A DNA stretch of 64,000 nucleotides from Bathymodiolus brooksi. Lineage: Eukaryota; Mollusca; Bivalvia; Mytilida; Modiolidae. The stretch lies in the NCBI GenBank assembly GCA_963680875.1, contig OY804579.1, positions 28,629,804 to 28,693,803 on the forward strand. The letters are read 5' to 3'. The notes under the pieces were generated by a model, which saw only the letters and a program-made list of their open reading frames with translations, did no database searches and had not been told where the DNA came from. Shown piece by piece: positions 38,137-53,500 of the stretch. How positions within the stretch are numbered: position 1 is the first letter of the stretch; each line of letters opens with the position of its first letter. A program made the position numbers and the translations under genes.

Positions 38137-41100
38137 CTTGAGTAGTGTTTCTCAGAATGTTTTGAAATTTTATCAGCAGCTTATTGATGAAGAGAGGAGG
38201 ATCCCTTTAATTTTTGACGATTTTCACTTTTGCCGTTCCAGAGTTATTGGACTTGATATGACGGAAAATAGGATTTTTACTCTATGTCGTATGATAACTT
38301 GAGTAGTGTTTCTCAGAATGTTTTGAAATTTTATCAGCACCTTACCGGTGGAGAGAGGAGGATCTCTTTCATTTTTGACGATTTTCACTTTTGCCGTTCC
38401 AGAGTTATTGGACTTGATATGACGGAAAATAGGATGTTTACCCTATGTCGTATGATAACTTGAGTAGTGTTTCTCAGAATGTTTTGAAATTTTATCAGCA
38501 GCTTACCGGTGGAGAGAGGAGGATCTCTTTCATTTTTGACAATTTTCACTTCTGCCGTTCCAGAGTTATTGGACTTGATATGACGGAAAATCGGATTGTT
38601 ACCCTATGTTGTATGATAACTTGAGCAGTGTTTCTCAGAATGTTTTGAAATTTTATCAGCAGCTTACTGGTGAAGAGAGGAGGATCCCTTTCATTTTTGA
38701 TGATTTTCACTTTTGCCGTTCCAGAGTTATTGGACTTGATATGACGGAAAATCGGATTTTTACCCTATGTCGTATGATAACTTGAGTAGTGTTTCTCAGA
38801 ATGTTTTGAAATTTTATCAGCAGCTTACTGATGAAGAGAGGAGGATCCCTTTCATTTTTGATGATTTTCACTTTTGCCGTTTTAGAGTTATTGGGCTTGA
38901 TATGACGAAAATAGGATTTTTACTCTATGTCGTATGATAACTTGAGTAGTGTTTCTCAGAATGTTTTGAAATTTTATCAGCAGCTTACTGATGAAGAGAG
39001 GAGGATCCCTTTCATTTTGGACGATTTTCACTTTTGCCGTTCCAGAGTTATTGGACTTGATATGACGGAAAATCGGATTTTTACTCTATGTTGTATGATA
39101 ACTTGAGTAGTGTTTCTCAGAATGTTTTGAAATTTTATCAGCAGCTTACCGGTGAAGAGAGGAGGATCCCTTTCATTTGTGATGATTTTCACTTTTGCCG
39201 TTCCAGAGTTATTGGACTTGATATGACGGAAAATCGGATTTTTACCCTATGTTGTATGATAACTTGAGTAGTGTTTCTCAGAATGTTTTGAAATTTTATC
39301 AGAAGCTTACTGGTGAAGAGAGGAGGATCCCTTTCATTTTTGATGATTTTCACTTTTGCCGTTCCAGAGTTATTGGACTTGATATGACGGAAAATCGGAT
39401 TTTTACCCTATGTCGTATGATAACTTGAGTAGTGTTTCTCAGAATGTTTTGAAATTTTATCAGCAGCTTACTGATGAAGAGAGGAGGATCCCTTTCATTT
39501 TGGACGATTTTCACTTTTACCGTTCCAGAGTTATTGGACTTGATATGATGGAAAATCGGATTTGTACCCTATGTTGTATGATACCTTGAGTAGTGTTTCT
39601 CAGAATGTTTTGAAATTTTATCAGCAGCTTACCGGTGGAGAGAGGAGGATCTCTTTCATTTTTGACAATTTTCACTTCTGCCGTTCCAGAGTTATTGGAC
39701 TTGATATGACGGAAAATCGGATTGTTACCCTATGTTGTATGATAACTTGAGTAGTGTTTCTCAGAATGTTTTGAAATTTTATCAGCAGCTTACCGGTGGA
39801 GAGAGGAGGATCTCTTTCATTTTTGACAATTTTCACTTCTGCCGTTCCAGAGTTATTGGACTTGATATGACGGAAAATAGGATTTTTACTCTATGTCGTA
39901 TGATAACTTGAGTAGTGTTTCTCAGAATGTTTTGAAATTTTATCAGCAGCTTACCGGTGGAGAGAGGAGGATCTCTTTCATTTTTGACGATTTTCACTTT
40001 TGCCGTTCCAGAGTTATTGGACTTGATATGACGGAAAATAGGATGTTTACCCTATGTCGTATGATAACTTGAGTAGTGTTTCTCAGAATGTTTTGAAATT
40101 TTATCAGCAGCTTACTGGTGAGGAGAGGAGGATCCCTTTCATTTTTGACGATTTTCACTTTTGCCGTTCCAGAGTTATTGGACTTGATATGACGGAAAAT
40201 CGGATTGTTACCCTATGTTGTATGATAACTTGAGCAGTGTTTCTCAGAATGTTTTGAAATTTTATCAGCAGCTTACTGGTGAAGAGAGGAGGATCCCTTT
40301 CATTTTTGATGATTTTCACTTTTGCCGTTCCAGAGTTATTGGATTTGATATGAAGGAAAATCGGATTTTTACTCTATGTCGTATGATAACTTGAGTAGTG
40401 TTTCTCAGAATGTTTTGAAATTTTATCAGCAGCTTACTGGTGAAGAGAGGAGGATCCCTTTCATTTTTGATGATTTTCACTTTTGCCGTTCCAGAGTTAT
40501 TGGACTTGATATGACGGAAAATCGGATTTTTACCCTATGTCGTATGATAACTTGAGTAGTGTTTCTCAGAATGTTTTGAAATTTTATCAGCAGCTTACTG
40601 ATGAAGAGAGGAGGATCCCTTTCATTTTTGATGATTTTCACTTTTGCCGTTTTAGAGTTATTGGGCTTGATATGACGAAAATAGGATTTTTACTCTATGT
40701 CGTATGATAACTTGAGTAGTGTTTCTCAGAATGTTTTGAAATTTTATCAGCAGCTTACTGATGAAGAGAGGAGGATCCCTTTCATTTTTGACGATTTTCA
40801 CTTTTGCCGTTCCAGAGTTATTGGACTTGATATGACGGAAAATCGGATTGTTACCCTATGTTGTATGATAACTTGAGCAGTGTTTCTCAGAATGTTTTGA
40901 AATTTTATCAGCAGCTTACTGGTGAAGAGAGGAGGATCCCTTTCATTTTTGATGATTTTCACTTTTGCCGTTCCAGAGTTATTGGATTTGATATGACGGA
41001 AAATCGGATTTTTACTCTATGTCGTATGATAACTTGAGTAGTGTTTCTCAGAATGTTTTGAAATTTTATCAGCAGCTTACTGGTGAGGAGAGGAGGATCC

Positions 41101-44100
41101 CTTTCAATTTTGATGATTTTCACTTTTGCCGTTTTAGAGTTATTGGGCTTGATATGACGAAAATAGGATTTTTACTCTATGTCGTATGATAACTTGAGTA
41201 GTGTTTCTCAGAATGTTTTGAAATTTTATCAGCAGCTTACCGGTGGAGAGAGGAGGATCTCTTTCATTTTTGACGATTTTCACTTTTGCCGTTCCAGAGT
41301 TATTGGACTTGATATGACGGAAAATCGGATTTTTACCCTATGTCGTATGATAACTTGAGTAGTGTTTCTCAGAATGTTTTGAAATTTTATCGGCAGCTTA
41401 TTGATGAAGAGAGGAGGATCCCTTTAATTTATGACGATTTTCACTTTTGCCGTTCCAGAGTTATTGGACTTGATATGACGGAAAATAGGATTTTTACTCT
41501 ATGTCGTATGATAACTTGAGTAGTGTTTCTCAGAATGTTTTGAAATTTTATCAGCAGCTTACTGGTGAGGAGAGGAGGATCCCTTTCAATTTTGATGATT
41601 TTCACTTTTGCCGTTTTAGAGTTATTGGGCTTGATATGACGAAAATAGGATTTTTACTCTATGTCGTATGATAACTTGAGTAGTGTTTCTCAGAATGTTT
41701 TGAAATTTTATCAGCAGCTTACCGGTGGAGAGAGGAGGATCTCTTTCATTTTTGACGATTTTCACTTTTGCCGTTCCAGAGTTATTGGACTTGATATGAC
41801 GGAAAATCGGATTTTTACCCTATGTCGTATGATAACTTGAGTAGTGTTTCTCAGAATGTTTTGAAATTTTATCAGCAGCTTACTGATGAAGAGAGGAGGA
41901 TCCCTTTCATTTTGGACGATTTTCACTTTTGCCGTTCCAGAGTTATTGGACTTGATATGACGGAAAATCGGATTTTTACTCTATGTTGTATGATAACTTG
42001 AGTAGTGTTTCTCAGAATGTTTTGAAATTTTATCAGCAACTTACTGGTGAAGAGAGGAGGATCTCATTCATTTTTGACAATTTTCACTTCTGCCGTTCCA
42101 GAGTTATTGGACTTGATATGACGGAAAATCGGATTTTTACCCTATGTCGTATGATAACTTGAGTAGTGTTTCTCAGAATGTTTTGAAATTTTATCGGCAG
42201 CTTATTGATGAAGAGAGGAGGATCCCTTTAATTTATGACGATTTTCACTTTTGCCGTTCCAGAGTTATTGGACTTGATATGACGGAAAATAGGATTTTTA
42301 CTCTATGTCGTATGATAACTTGAGTAGTGTTTCTCAGAATGTTTTGAAATTTTATCAGCAGCTTACTGGTGAGGAGAGGAGGATCCCTTTCATTTTTGAC
42401 GATTTTCACTTTTGCCGTTCCAGAGTTATTGGACTTGATATGACGGAAAATCGGATTTTTACCCTATGTCGTATGATAACTTGAGTAGTGTTTCTCAGAA
42501 TGTTTTGAAATTTTATCGGCAGCTTATTGATGAAGAGAGGAGGATCCCTTTAATTTATGACGATTTTCACTTTTGCCGTTCCAGAGTTATTGGACTTGAT
42601 ATGACGGAAAATAGGATTTTTACTCTATGTCGTATGATAACTTGAGTAGTGTTTCTCAGAATGTTTTGAAATTTTATCAGCAGCTTACCGGTGGAGAGAG
42701 GAGGATCTCTTTCATTTTTGACAATTTTCACTTCTGCCGTTCCAGAGTTATTGGACTTGATATGACGGAAAATAGGATTTTTACTCTATGTCGTATGATA
42801 ACTTGAGTAGTGTTTCTCAGAATGTTTTGAAATTTTATCAGCAGCTTACTGGTGAGGAGAGGAGGATCCCTTTCATTTTTGACGATTTTCACTTTTGCCG
42901 TTCCAGAGTTATTGGACTTGATATGACGGAAAATCGGATTTTTACCCTATGTCGTATGATAACTTGAGTAGTGTTTCTCAGAATGTTTTGAAATTTTATC
43001 AGCAGCTTATTGATGAAGAGAGGAGGATCCCTTTAATTTTTGACGATTTTCACTTTTGCCGTTCCAGAGTTATTGGACTTGATATGACGGAAAATAGGAT
43101 TTTTACTCTATGTCGTATGATAACTTGAGTAGTGTTTCTCAGAATGTTTTGAAATTTTATCAGCACCTTACCGGTGGAGAGAGGAGGATCTCTTTCATTT
43201 TTGACGATTTTCACTTTTGCCGTTCCAGAGTTATTGGACTTGATATGACGGAAAATAGGATGTTTACTCTATGTCGTATGATAACTTGAGTAGTGTTTCT
43301 CAGAATGTTTTGAAATTTTATCAGCAGCTTACTGGTGAGGAGAGGAGGTTCCCTTTCATTTTTGACGATTTTCACTTTTGCCGTTCCAGAGTTATTGGAC
43401 TTGATATGACGGAAAATAGGATGTTTACCCTATGTCGTATGATAACTTGAGTAGTGTTTCTCAGAATGTTTTGAAATTTTATCAGCAGCTTACTGGTGAG
43501 GAGAGGAGGATCCCTTTCATTTTTGACGATTTTCACTTTTGCCGTTCCAGAGTTATTGGACTTGATATGATGGAAAATCGGATTTGTACCCTATGATGTA
43601 TGATACCTTGAGTAGTGTTTCTCAGAATGTTTTGAAATTTTATCAGCAGCTTACCGGTGGAGAGTGGAGGATCTCTTTCATTTTTGACAATTTTCACTTC
43701 TGCCGTTCCAGAGTTATTGGACTTGATATGACGGAAAATCGGATTGTTACCCTATGTTGTATGATAACTTGAGTAGTGTTTCTCAGAATGTTTTGAAATT
43801 TTATCAGCAGCTTACTGGTGAGGAGAGGAGGATCCCTTTCATTTTTGACGATTTTCACTTTTGCCGTTCCAGAGTTATTGGACTTGATATGACGAAAATA
43901 GGATTTTTACTCTATGTCGTATGATAACTTGAGTAGTGTTTCTCAGAATGTTTTGAAATTTTATCAGCAGCTTACCGGTGGAGAGAGGAGGATCTCTTTC
44001 ATTTTTGACAATTTTCACTTCTGCCGTTCCAGAGTTATTGGACTTGATATGACGGAAAATAGGATTTTTACTCTATGTCGTATGATAACTTGAGTAGTGT

Positions 44101-46823
44101 TTCTCAGAATGTTTTGAAATTTTATCAGCAGCTTACCGGTGGAGAGAGGAGGATCTCTTTCATTTTTGACGATTTTCACTTTTGCCGTTCCAGAGTTATT
44201 GGACTTGATATGACGGAAAATCGGATTGTTACCCTATGTTGTATGATAACTTGAGCAGTGTTTCTCAGAATGTTTTGAAATTTTATCAGCAGCTTACTGG
44301 TGAAGTGAGGAGGATCCCTTTCATTTTTGATGATTTTCACTTTTGCCGTTCCAGAGTTATTGGATTTGATATGACGGAAAATCGGATTTTTACTCTATGT
44401 CGTATGATAACTTGAGTAGTGTTTCTCAGAATGTTTTGAAATTTTATCAGCAGCTTACTGGTGAGGAGAGGAGGAACCCTTTCAATTTTGATGATTTTCA
44501 CTTTTGCCGTTTTAGAGTTATTGGGCTTGATATGACGAAAATAGGATTTTTACTCTATGTCGTATGATAACTTGAGTAGTGTTTCTCAGAATGTTTTGAA
44601 ATTTTATCAGCAGCTTACCGGTGGAGAGAGGAGGATCTCTTTCATTTTTGACGATTTTCACTTTTGCCGTTCCAGAGTTATTGGACTTGATATGACGGAA
44701 AATCGGATTTTTACCCTATGTCGTATGATAACTTGAGTAGTGTTTCTCAGAATGTTTTGAAATTTTATCAGCAGCTTACTGATGAAGAGAGGAGGATCCC
44801 TTTCATTTTGGACGATTTTCACTTTTGCCGTTCCAGAGTTATTGGACTTGATATGACGGAAAATCGGATTTTTACTCTATGTTGTATGATAACTTGAGTA
44901 GTGTTTCTCAGAATGTTTTGAAATTTTATCAGCAGCTTACCGGTGAAGAGAGGAGGATCCCTTTCATTTGTGATGATTTTCACTTTTGCCGTTCCAGAGT
45001 TATTGGACTTGATATGACGGAAAATCGGATTTTTACCCTATGTTGTATGATAACTTGAGTAGTGTTTCTCAGAATGTTTTGAAATTTTATCAGAAGCTTA
45101 CTGGTGAAGAGAGGAGGATCCCTTTCATTTTTGATGATTTTCACTTTTGCCGTTCCAGAGTTATTGGACTTGATATGACGGAAAATCGGATTTTTACCCT
45201 ATGTCGTATGATAACTTGAGTAGTGTTTCTCAGAATGTTTTGAAATTTTATCAGCAGCTTACTGATGAAGAGAGGAGGATCCCTTTCATTTTGGACGATT
45301 TTCACTTTTACCGTTCCAGAGTTATTGGACTTGATATGATGGAAAATCGGATTTGTACCCTATGTTGTATGATACCTTGAGTAGTGTTTCTCAGAATGTT
45401 TTGAAATTTTATCAGCAGCTTACCGGTGGAGAGAGGAGGATCTCTTTCATTTTTGACAATTTTCACTTCTGCCGTTCCAGAGTTATTGGACTTGATATGA
45501 CGGAAAATCGGATTGTTACCCTATGTTGTATGATAACTTGAGTAGTGTTTCTCAGAATGTTTTGAAATTTTATCAGCAGCTTACCGGTGGAGAGAGGAGG
45601 ATCTCTTTCATTTTTGACAATTTTCACTTCTGCCGTTCCAGAGTTATTGGACTTGATATGACGGAAAATAGGATTTTTACTCTATGTCGTATGATAACTT
45701 GAGTAGTGTTTCTCAGAATGTTTTGAAATTTTATCAGCAGCTTACCGGTGGAGAGAGGAGGATCTCTTTCATTTTTGACGATTTTCACTTTTGCCGTTCC
45801 AGAGTTATTGGACTTGATATGACGGAAAATAGGATGTTTACCCTATGTCGTATGATAACTTGAGTAGTGTTTCTCAGAATGTTTTGAAATTTTATCAGCA
45901 GCTTACTGGTGAGGAGAGGAGGATCCCTTTCATTTTTGACGATTTTCACTTTTGCCGTTCCAGAGTTATTGGACTTGATATGACGGAAAATCGGATTGTT
46001 ACCCTATGTTGTATGATAACTTGAGCAGTGTTTCTCAGAATGTTTTGAAATTTTATCAGCAGCTTACTGGTGAAGAGAGGAGGATCCCTTTCATTTTTGA
46101 TGATTTTCACTTTTGCCGTTCCAGAGTTATTGGATTTGATATGAAGGAAAATCGGATTTTTACTCTATGTCGTATGATAACTTGAGTAGTGTTTCTCAGA
46201 ATGTTTTGAAATTTTATCAGCAGCTTACTGGTGAAGAGAGGAGGATCCCTTTCATTTTTGATGATTTTCACTTTTGCCGTTCCAGAGTTATTGGACTTGA
46301 TATGACGGAAAATCGGATTTTTACCCTATGTCGTATGATAACTTGAGTAGTGTTTCTCAGAATGTTTTGAAATTTTATCAGCAGCTTACTGATGAAGAGA
46401 GGAGGATCCCTTTCATTTTTGATGATTTTCACTTTTGCCGTTTTAGAGTTATTGGGCTTGATATGACGAAAATAGGATTTTTACTCTATGTCGTATGATA
46501 ACTTGAGTAGTGTTTCTCAGAATGTTTTGAAATTTTATCAGCAGCTTATTGATGAAGAGAGGAGGATCCCTTTAATTTTTGACGATTTTCACTTTTGCCG
46601 TTCCAGAGTTATTGGACTTGATATGACGGAAAATCGGATTTTTACCCTATGTTGTATGATAACTTGAGTAGTGTTTCTCAGAATGTTTTGAAATTTTATC
46701 AGAAGCTTACTGGTGAAGAGAGGAGGATCCCTTTCATTTTTGATGATTTTCACTTTTGCCGTTCCAGAGTTATTGGACTTGATATGACGGAAAATCGGAT
46801 TTTTACCCTATGTCGTATGATAA

Positions 46824-46984
46824 CTAGAGTAGTGTTTCTCAGAATGTTTTGAAATTTTATCAGCAGCTTACTGATGAAGAGAGGAGGATCCCTTTCATTT
46901 TGGACGATTTTCACTTTTGCCGTTCCAGAGTTATTGGACTTGATATGATGGAAAATCGGATTTGTACCCTATGTTGTATGATAC
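46824..46984. repeat. monomer with 'ctagag' start (T3 to A), copy B
   Basis: This is the copy B partner of monomer 32,678-32,838, at offset 14,146. It carries the same substitution and the same neighbouring monomers, with the HindIII type just before it (46,703) and the 'atttgtaccc' type just after. Confidence 0.85.
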
Positions 46985-49900
46985 CTTGAGTAGTGTTTCT
47001 CAGAATGTTTTGAAATTTTATCAGCAGCTTACCGGTGGAGAGAGGAGGATCTCTTTCATTTTTGACAATTTTCACTTCTGCCGTTCCAGAGTTATTGGAC
47101 TTGATATGACGGAAAATCGGATTGTTACCCTATGTTGTATGATAACTTGAGTAGTGTTTCTCAGAATGTTTTGAAATTTTATCAGCAGCTTACCGGTGGA
47201 GAGAGGAGGATCTCTTTCATTTTTGACAATTTTCACTTCTGCCGTTCCAGAGTTATTGGACTTGATATGACGGAAAATAGGATTTTTACTCTATGTCGTA
47301 TGATAACTTGAGTAGTGTTTCTCAGAATGTTTTGAAATTTTATCAGCAGCTTACCGGTGGAGAGAGGAGGATCTCTTTCATTTTTGACGATTTTCACTTT
47401 TGCCGTTCCAGAGTTATTGGACTTGATATGACGGAAAATAGGATGTTTACCCTATGTCGTATGATAACTTGAGTAGTGTTTCTCAGAATGTTTTGAAATT
47501 TTATCAGCAGCTTACTGGTGAGGAGAGGAGGATCCCTTTCATTTTTGACGATTTTCACTTTTGCCGTTCCAGAGTTATTGGACTTGATATGACGGAAAAT
47601 CGGATTGTTACCCTATGTTGTATGATAACTTGAGCAGTGTTTCTCAGAATGTTTTGAAATTTTATCAGCAGCTTACTGGTGAAGAGAGGAGGATCCCTTT
47701 CATTTTTGATGATTTTCACTTTTGCCGTTTTAGAGTTATTGGGCTTGATATGACGAAAATAGGATTTTTACTCTATGTCGTATGATAACTTGAGTAGTGT
47801 TTCTCAGAATGTTTTGAAATTTTATCAGCAGCTTACCGGTGGAGAGAGGAGGATCTCTTTCATTTTTGACGATTTTCACTTTTGCCGTTCCAGAGTTATT
47901 GGACTTGATATGACGGAAAATCGGATTTTTACCCTATGTCGTATGATAACTTGAGTAGTGTTTCTCAGAATGTTTTGAAATTTTATCAGCAGCTTACTGA
48001 TGAAGAGAGGAGGATCCCTTTCATTTTGGACGATTTTCACTTTTGCCGTTCCAGAGTTATTGGACTTGATATGACGGAAAATCGGATTTTTACTCTATGT
48101 TGTATGATAACTTGAGTAGTGTTTCTCAGAATGTTTTGAAATTTTATCAGCAACTTACTGGTGAAGAGAGGAGGATCTCTTTCATTTTTGACAATTTTCA
48201 CTTCTGCCGTTCCAGAGTTATTGGACTTGATATGACAGAAAATCGGATTTTTACCCTATGTTGTATAACTTGAGTAGTGTTTCTCAGAATGTTTTGAAAT
48301 TTTATCAGCAGCTTACAGATGAGGAGAGGAGGATCCCTTTCATTTTTGACGATTTTCACTTTTACCGTTCCAGAGTTATTGGACTTGATATGACGGAAAA
48401 TCGGATTTTTACCCTATGTCGTATGATAACTTGAGTAGTGTTTCTCAGAATGTTTTGAAATTTTATCGGCAGCTTATTGATGAAGAGAGGAGGATCCCTT
48501 TAATTTATGACGATTTTCACTTTTGCCGTTCCAGAGTTATTGGACTTGATATGACGGAAAATAGGATTTTTACCCTATGTCGTATGATAACTTGAGTAGT
48601 GTTTCTCAGAATGTTTTGAAATTTTATCAGCAGCTTACTGGTGAGGAGAGGAGGATCCCTTTCATTTTTGACGATTTTCACTTTTGCCGTTCCAGAGTTA
48701 TTGGACTTGATATGACGGAAAATCGGATTTTTACCCTATGTCGTATGATAACTTGAGTAGTGTTTCTCAGAATGTTTTGAAATTTTATCGGCAGCTTATT
48801 GATGAAGAGAGGAGGATCCCTTTAATTTATGACGATTTTCACTTTTGCCGTTCCAGAGTTATTGGACTTGATATGACGGAAAATAGGATTTTTACTCTAT
48901 GTCGTATGATAACTTGAGTAGTGTTTCTCAGAATGTTTTGAAATTTTATCAGCAGCTTACTGGTGAGGAGAGGAGGATCCCTTTCATTTTTGACGATTTT
49001 CACTTTTGCCGTTCCAGAGTTATTGGACTTGATATGACGGAAAATCGGATTGTTACCCTATGTTGTATGATAACTTGAGTAGTGTTTCTCAGAATGTTTT
49101 GAAATTTTATCAGCAGCTTACTGATGAAGAGAGGAGGATCCCTTTCATTTTTGACGATTTTCACTTTTGCCGTTCCAGAGTTATTGGACTTGATATGACG
49201 GAAAATCGGATTGTTACCCTATGTTGTATGATAACTTGAGCAGTGTTTCTCAGAATGTTTTGAAATTTTATCAGCAGCTTACTGGTGAAGAGAGGAGGAT
49301 CCCTTTCATTTTTGATGATTTTCACTTTTGCCGTTCCAGAGTTATTGGATTTGATATGACGGAAAATCGGATTTTTACTCTATGTCGTATGATAACTTGA
49401 GTAGTGTTTCTCAGAATGTTTTGAAATTTTATCAGCAGCTTACTGGTGAGGAGAGGAGGATCCCTTTCAATTTTGATGATTTTCACTTTTGCCGTTTTAG
49501 AGTTATTGGGCTTGATATGACGAAAATAGGATTTTTACTCTATGTCGTATGATAACTTGAGTAGTGTTTCTCAGAATGTTTTGAAATTTTATCAGCAGCT
49601 TACCGGTGGAGAGAGGAGGATCTCTTTCATTTTTGACGATTTTCACTTTTGCCGTTCCAGAGTTATTGGACTTGATATGACGGAAAATCGGATTTTTACC
49701 CTATGTCGTATGATAACTTGAGTAGTGTTTCTCAGAATGTTTTGAAATTTTATCAGCAGCTTACTGATGAAGAGAGGAGGATCCCTTTCATTTTGGACGA
49801 TTTTCACTTTTGCCGTTCCAGAGTTATTGGACTTGATATGACGGAAAATCGGATTTTTACTCTATGTTGTATGATAACTTGAGTAGTGTTTCTCAGAATG

Positions 49901-50199
49901 TTTTGAAATTTTATCAGCAACTTACTGGTGAAGAGAGGAGGATCTCATTCATTTTTGACAATTTTCACTTCTGCCGTTCCAGAGTTATTGGACTTGATAT
50001 GACGGAAAATCGGATTTTTACCCTATGTCGTATGATAACTTGAGTAGTGTTTCTCAGAATGTTTTGAAATTTTATCGGCAGCTTATTGATGAAGAGAGGA
50101 GGATCCCTTTAATTTATGACGATTTTCACTTTTGCCGTTCCAGAGTTATTGGACTTGATATGACGGAAAATAGGATTTTTACTCTATGTCGTATGATAA

Positions 50200-50521
50200 C
50201 TTGAGTAGTGTTTCTCAGAATGTTTTGAAATTTTATCAGCAGCTTACTGGTGAGGAGAGGAGGATCCCTTTCATTTTTGACGATTTTCACTTTTGCCGTT
50301 CCAGAGTTATTGGACTTGATATGACGGAAAATCGGATTTTTACCCTATGTCGTATGATAACTTGAGTAGTGTTTCTCAGAATGTTTTGAAATTTTATCGG
50401 CAGCTTATTGATGAAGAGAGGAGGATCCCTTTAATTTATGACGATTTTCACTTTTGCCGTTCCAGAGTTATTGGACTTGATATGACGGAAAATAGGATTT
50501 TTACTCTATGTCGTATGATAA
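50200..50521. repeat. two-monomer (322-bp) segment present in B, absent in A
   Basis: The A/B offset is 12,540 to the left (35,610/48,150) and 12,862 to the right (37,691/50,553). The extra two monomers are a 'ggtgagg' type and a 'cggcagcttattg' type. This pair also stands next to an identical 'cggcagcttattg' monomer just upstream, which would allow slippage by two monomers in either direction. Confidence 0.8.
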
Positions 50522-53500
50522 CTTGAGTAGTGTTTCTCAGAATGTTTTGAAATTTTATCAGCAGCTTACTGATGAAGAGAGGAGGATCCCTTTCATTTTG
50601 GACGATTTTCACTTTTGCCGTTCCAGAGTTATTGGACTTGATATGACGAAAATCGGATTTTTACCCTATGTTGTATGATAACTTGAGTAGTGTTTCTCAG
50701 AATGTTTTGAAATTTTATCAGCAGCTTACCGGTGGAGAGAGGAGGATCTCTTTCATTTTTGACAATTTTCACTTCTGCCGTTCCAGAGTTATTGGACTTG
50801 ATATGACGGAAAATCGGATTTTTACCCTATGTTGTATAACTTGAGTAGTGTTTCTCAGAATGTTTTGAAATTTTATCAGCAGCTTACAGATGAGGGGAGG
50901 AGGTTCCCTTTTTTTGGACGATTTTCACTTTTGCCGTTCCAGAGTTATTGGACTTGATATGACGGAAAATCGGATTTTTACCCTATGTCGTATGATAACT
51001 TGAGTAGTGTTTCTCAGAATGTTTTGAAATTTTATCAGCAGCTTATTGATGAAGAGAGGAGGATCCCTTTAATTTTTGACGATTTTCACTTTTGCCGTTC
51101 CAGAGTTATTGGACTTGATATGACGGAAAATAGGATTTTTACTCTATGTCGTATGATAACTTGAGTAGTGTTTCTCAGAATGTTTTGAAATTTTATCAGC
51201 ACCTTACCGGTGGAGAGAGGAGGATCTCTTTCATTTTTGACGATTTTCACTTTTGCCGTTCCAGAGTTATTGGACTTGATATGACGGAAAATAGGATGTT
51301 TACCCTATGTCGTATGATAACTTGAGTAGTGTTTCTCAGAATGTTTTGAAATTTTATCAGCAGCTTACCGGTGGAGAGAGGAGGATCTCTTTCATTTTTG
51401 ACAATTTTCACTTCTGCCGTTCCAGAGTTATTGGACTTGATATGACGGAAAATCGGATTGTTACCCTATGTTGTATGATAACTTGAGCAGTGTTTCTCAG
51501 AATGTTTTGAAATTTTATCAGCAGCTTACTGGTGAAGAGAGGAGGATCCCTTTCATTTTTGATGATTTTCACTTTTGCCGTTCCAGAGTTATTGGACTTG
51601 ATATGACGGAAAATCGGATTTTTACCCTATGTCGTATGATAACTTGAGTAGTGTTTCTCAGAATGTTTTGAAATTTTATCAGCAGCTTACTGATGAAGAG
51701 AGGAGGATCCCTTTCATTTTTGATGATTTTCACTTTTGCCGTTTTAGAGTTATTGGGCTTGATATGACGAAAATAGGATTTTTACTCTATGTCGTATGAT
51801 AACTTGAGTAGTGTTTCTCAGAATGTTTTGAAATTTTATCAGCAGCTTACTGATGAAGAGAGGAGGATCCCTTTCATTTTGGACGATTTTCACTTTTGCC
51901 GTTCCAGAGTTATTGGACTTGATATGACGGAAAATCGGATTTTTACTCTATGTTGTATGATAACTTGAGTAGTGTTTCTCAGAATGTTTTGAAATTTTAT
52001 CAGCAGCTTACCGGTGAAGAGAGGAGGATCCCTTTCATTTGTGATGATTTTCACTTTTGCCGTTCCAGAGTTATTGGACTTGATATGACGGAAAATCGGA
52101 TTTTTACCCTATGTTGTATGATAACTTGAGTAGTGTTTCTCAGAATGTTTTGAAATTTTATCAGAAGCTTACTGGTGAAGAGAGGAGGATCCCTTTCATT
52201 TTTGATGATTTTCACTTTTGCCGTTCCAGAGTTATTGGACTTGATATGACGGAAAATCGGATTTTTACCCTATGTCGTATGATAACTTGAGTAGTGTTTC
52301 TCAGAATGTTTTGAAATTTTATCAGCAGCTTACTGATGAAGAGAGGAGGATCCCTTTCATTTTGGACGATTTTCACTTTTACCGTTCCAGAGTTATTGGA
52401 CTTGATATGATGGAAAATCGGATTTGTACCCTATGTTGTATGATACCTTGAGTAGTGTTTCTCAGAATGTTTTGAAATTTTATCAGCAGCTTACCGGTGG
52501 AGAGAGGAGGATCTCTTTCATTTTTGACAATTTTCACTTCTGCCGTTCCAGAGTTATTGGACTTGATATGACGGAAAATCGGATTGTTACCCTATGTTGT
52601 ATGATAACTTGAGTAGTGTTTCTCAGAATGTTTTGAAATTTTATCAGCAGCTTACCGGTGGAGAGAGGAGGATCTCTTTCATTTTTGACAATTTTCACTT
52701 CTGCCGTTCCAGAGTTATTGGACTTGATATGACGGAAAATAGGATTTTTACTCTATGTCGTATGATAACTTGAGTAGTGTTTCTCAGAATGTTTTGAAAT
52801 TTTATCAGCAGCTTACCGGTGGAGAGAGGAGGATCTCTTTCATTTTTGACGATTTTCACTTTTGCCGTTCCAGAGTTATTGGACTTGATATGACGGAAAA
52901 TAGGATGTTTACCCTATGTCGTATGATAACTTGAGTAGTGTTTCTCAGAATGTTTTGAAATTTTATCAGCAGCTTACTGGTGAGGAGAGGAGGATCCCTT
53001 TCATTTTTGACGATTTTCACTTTTGCCGTTCCAGAGTTATTGGACTTGATATGACGGAAAATCGGATTGTTACCCTATGTTGTATGATAACTTGAGCAGT
53101 GTTTCTCAGAATGTTTTGAAATTTTATCAGCAGCTTACTGGTGAAGAGAGGAGGATCCCTTTCATTTTTGATGATTTTCACTTTTGCCGTTCCAGAGTTA
53201 TTGGATTTGATATGAAGGAAAATCGGATTTTTACTCTATGTCGTATGATAACTTGAGTAGTGTTTCTCAGAATGTTTTGAAATTTTATCAGCAGCTTACT
53301 GGTGAAGAGAGGAGGATCCCTTTCATTTTTGATGATTTTCACTTTTGCCGTTCCAGAGTTATTGGACTTGATATGACGGAAAATCGGATTTTTACCCTAT
53401 GTCGTATGATAACTTGAGTAGTGTTTCTCAGAATGTTTTGAAATTTTATCAGCAGCTTACTGATGAAGAGAGGAGGATCCCTTTCATTTTTGATGATTTT

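Larger units (their letters stand above)
27174..42607. repeat. superblock copy A (about 15.4 kb)
   Basis: Its left part recurs at offset 15,433: 28,151/43,584, 28,871/44,304 and 29,661/45,094. Compared with copy B it holds an extra 1,287-bp tandem copy (28,656-31,229) and an extra 1,606-bp tandem copy (32,839-36,050), and lacks a 322-bp pair of monomers. 15,433 - 1,287 - 1,606 + 322 = 12,862, the offset found at its right end (39,562/52,424 and 39,303/52,165). The junction to copy B lies inside the stretch 42,608-42,688. Confidence 0.85.
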
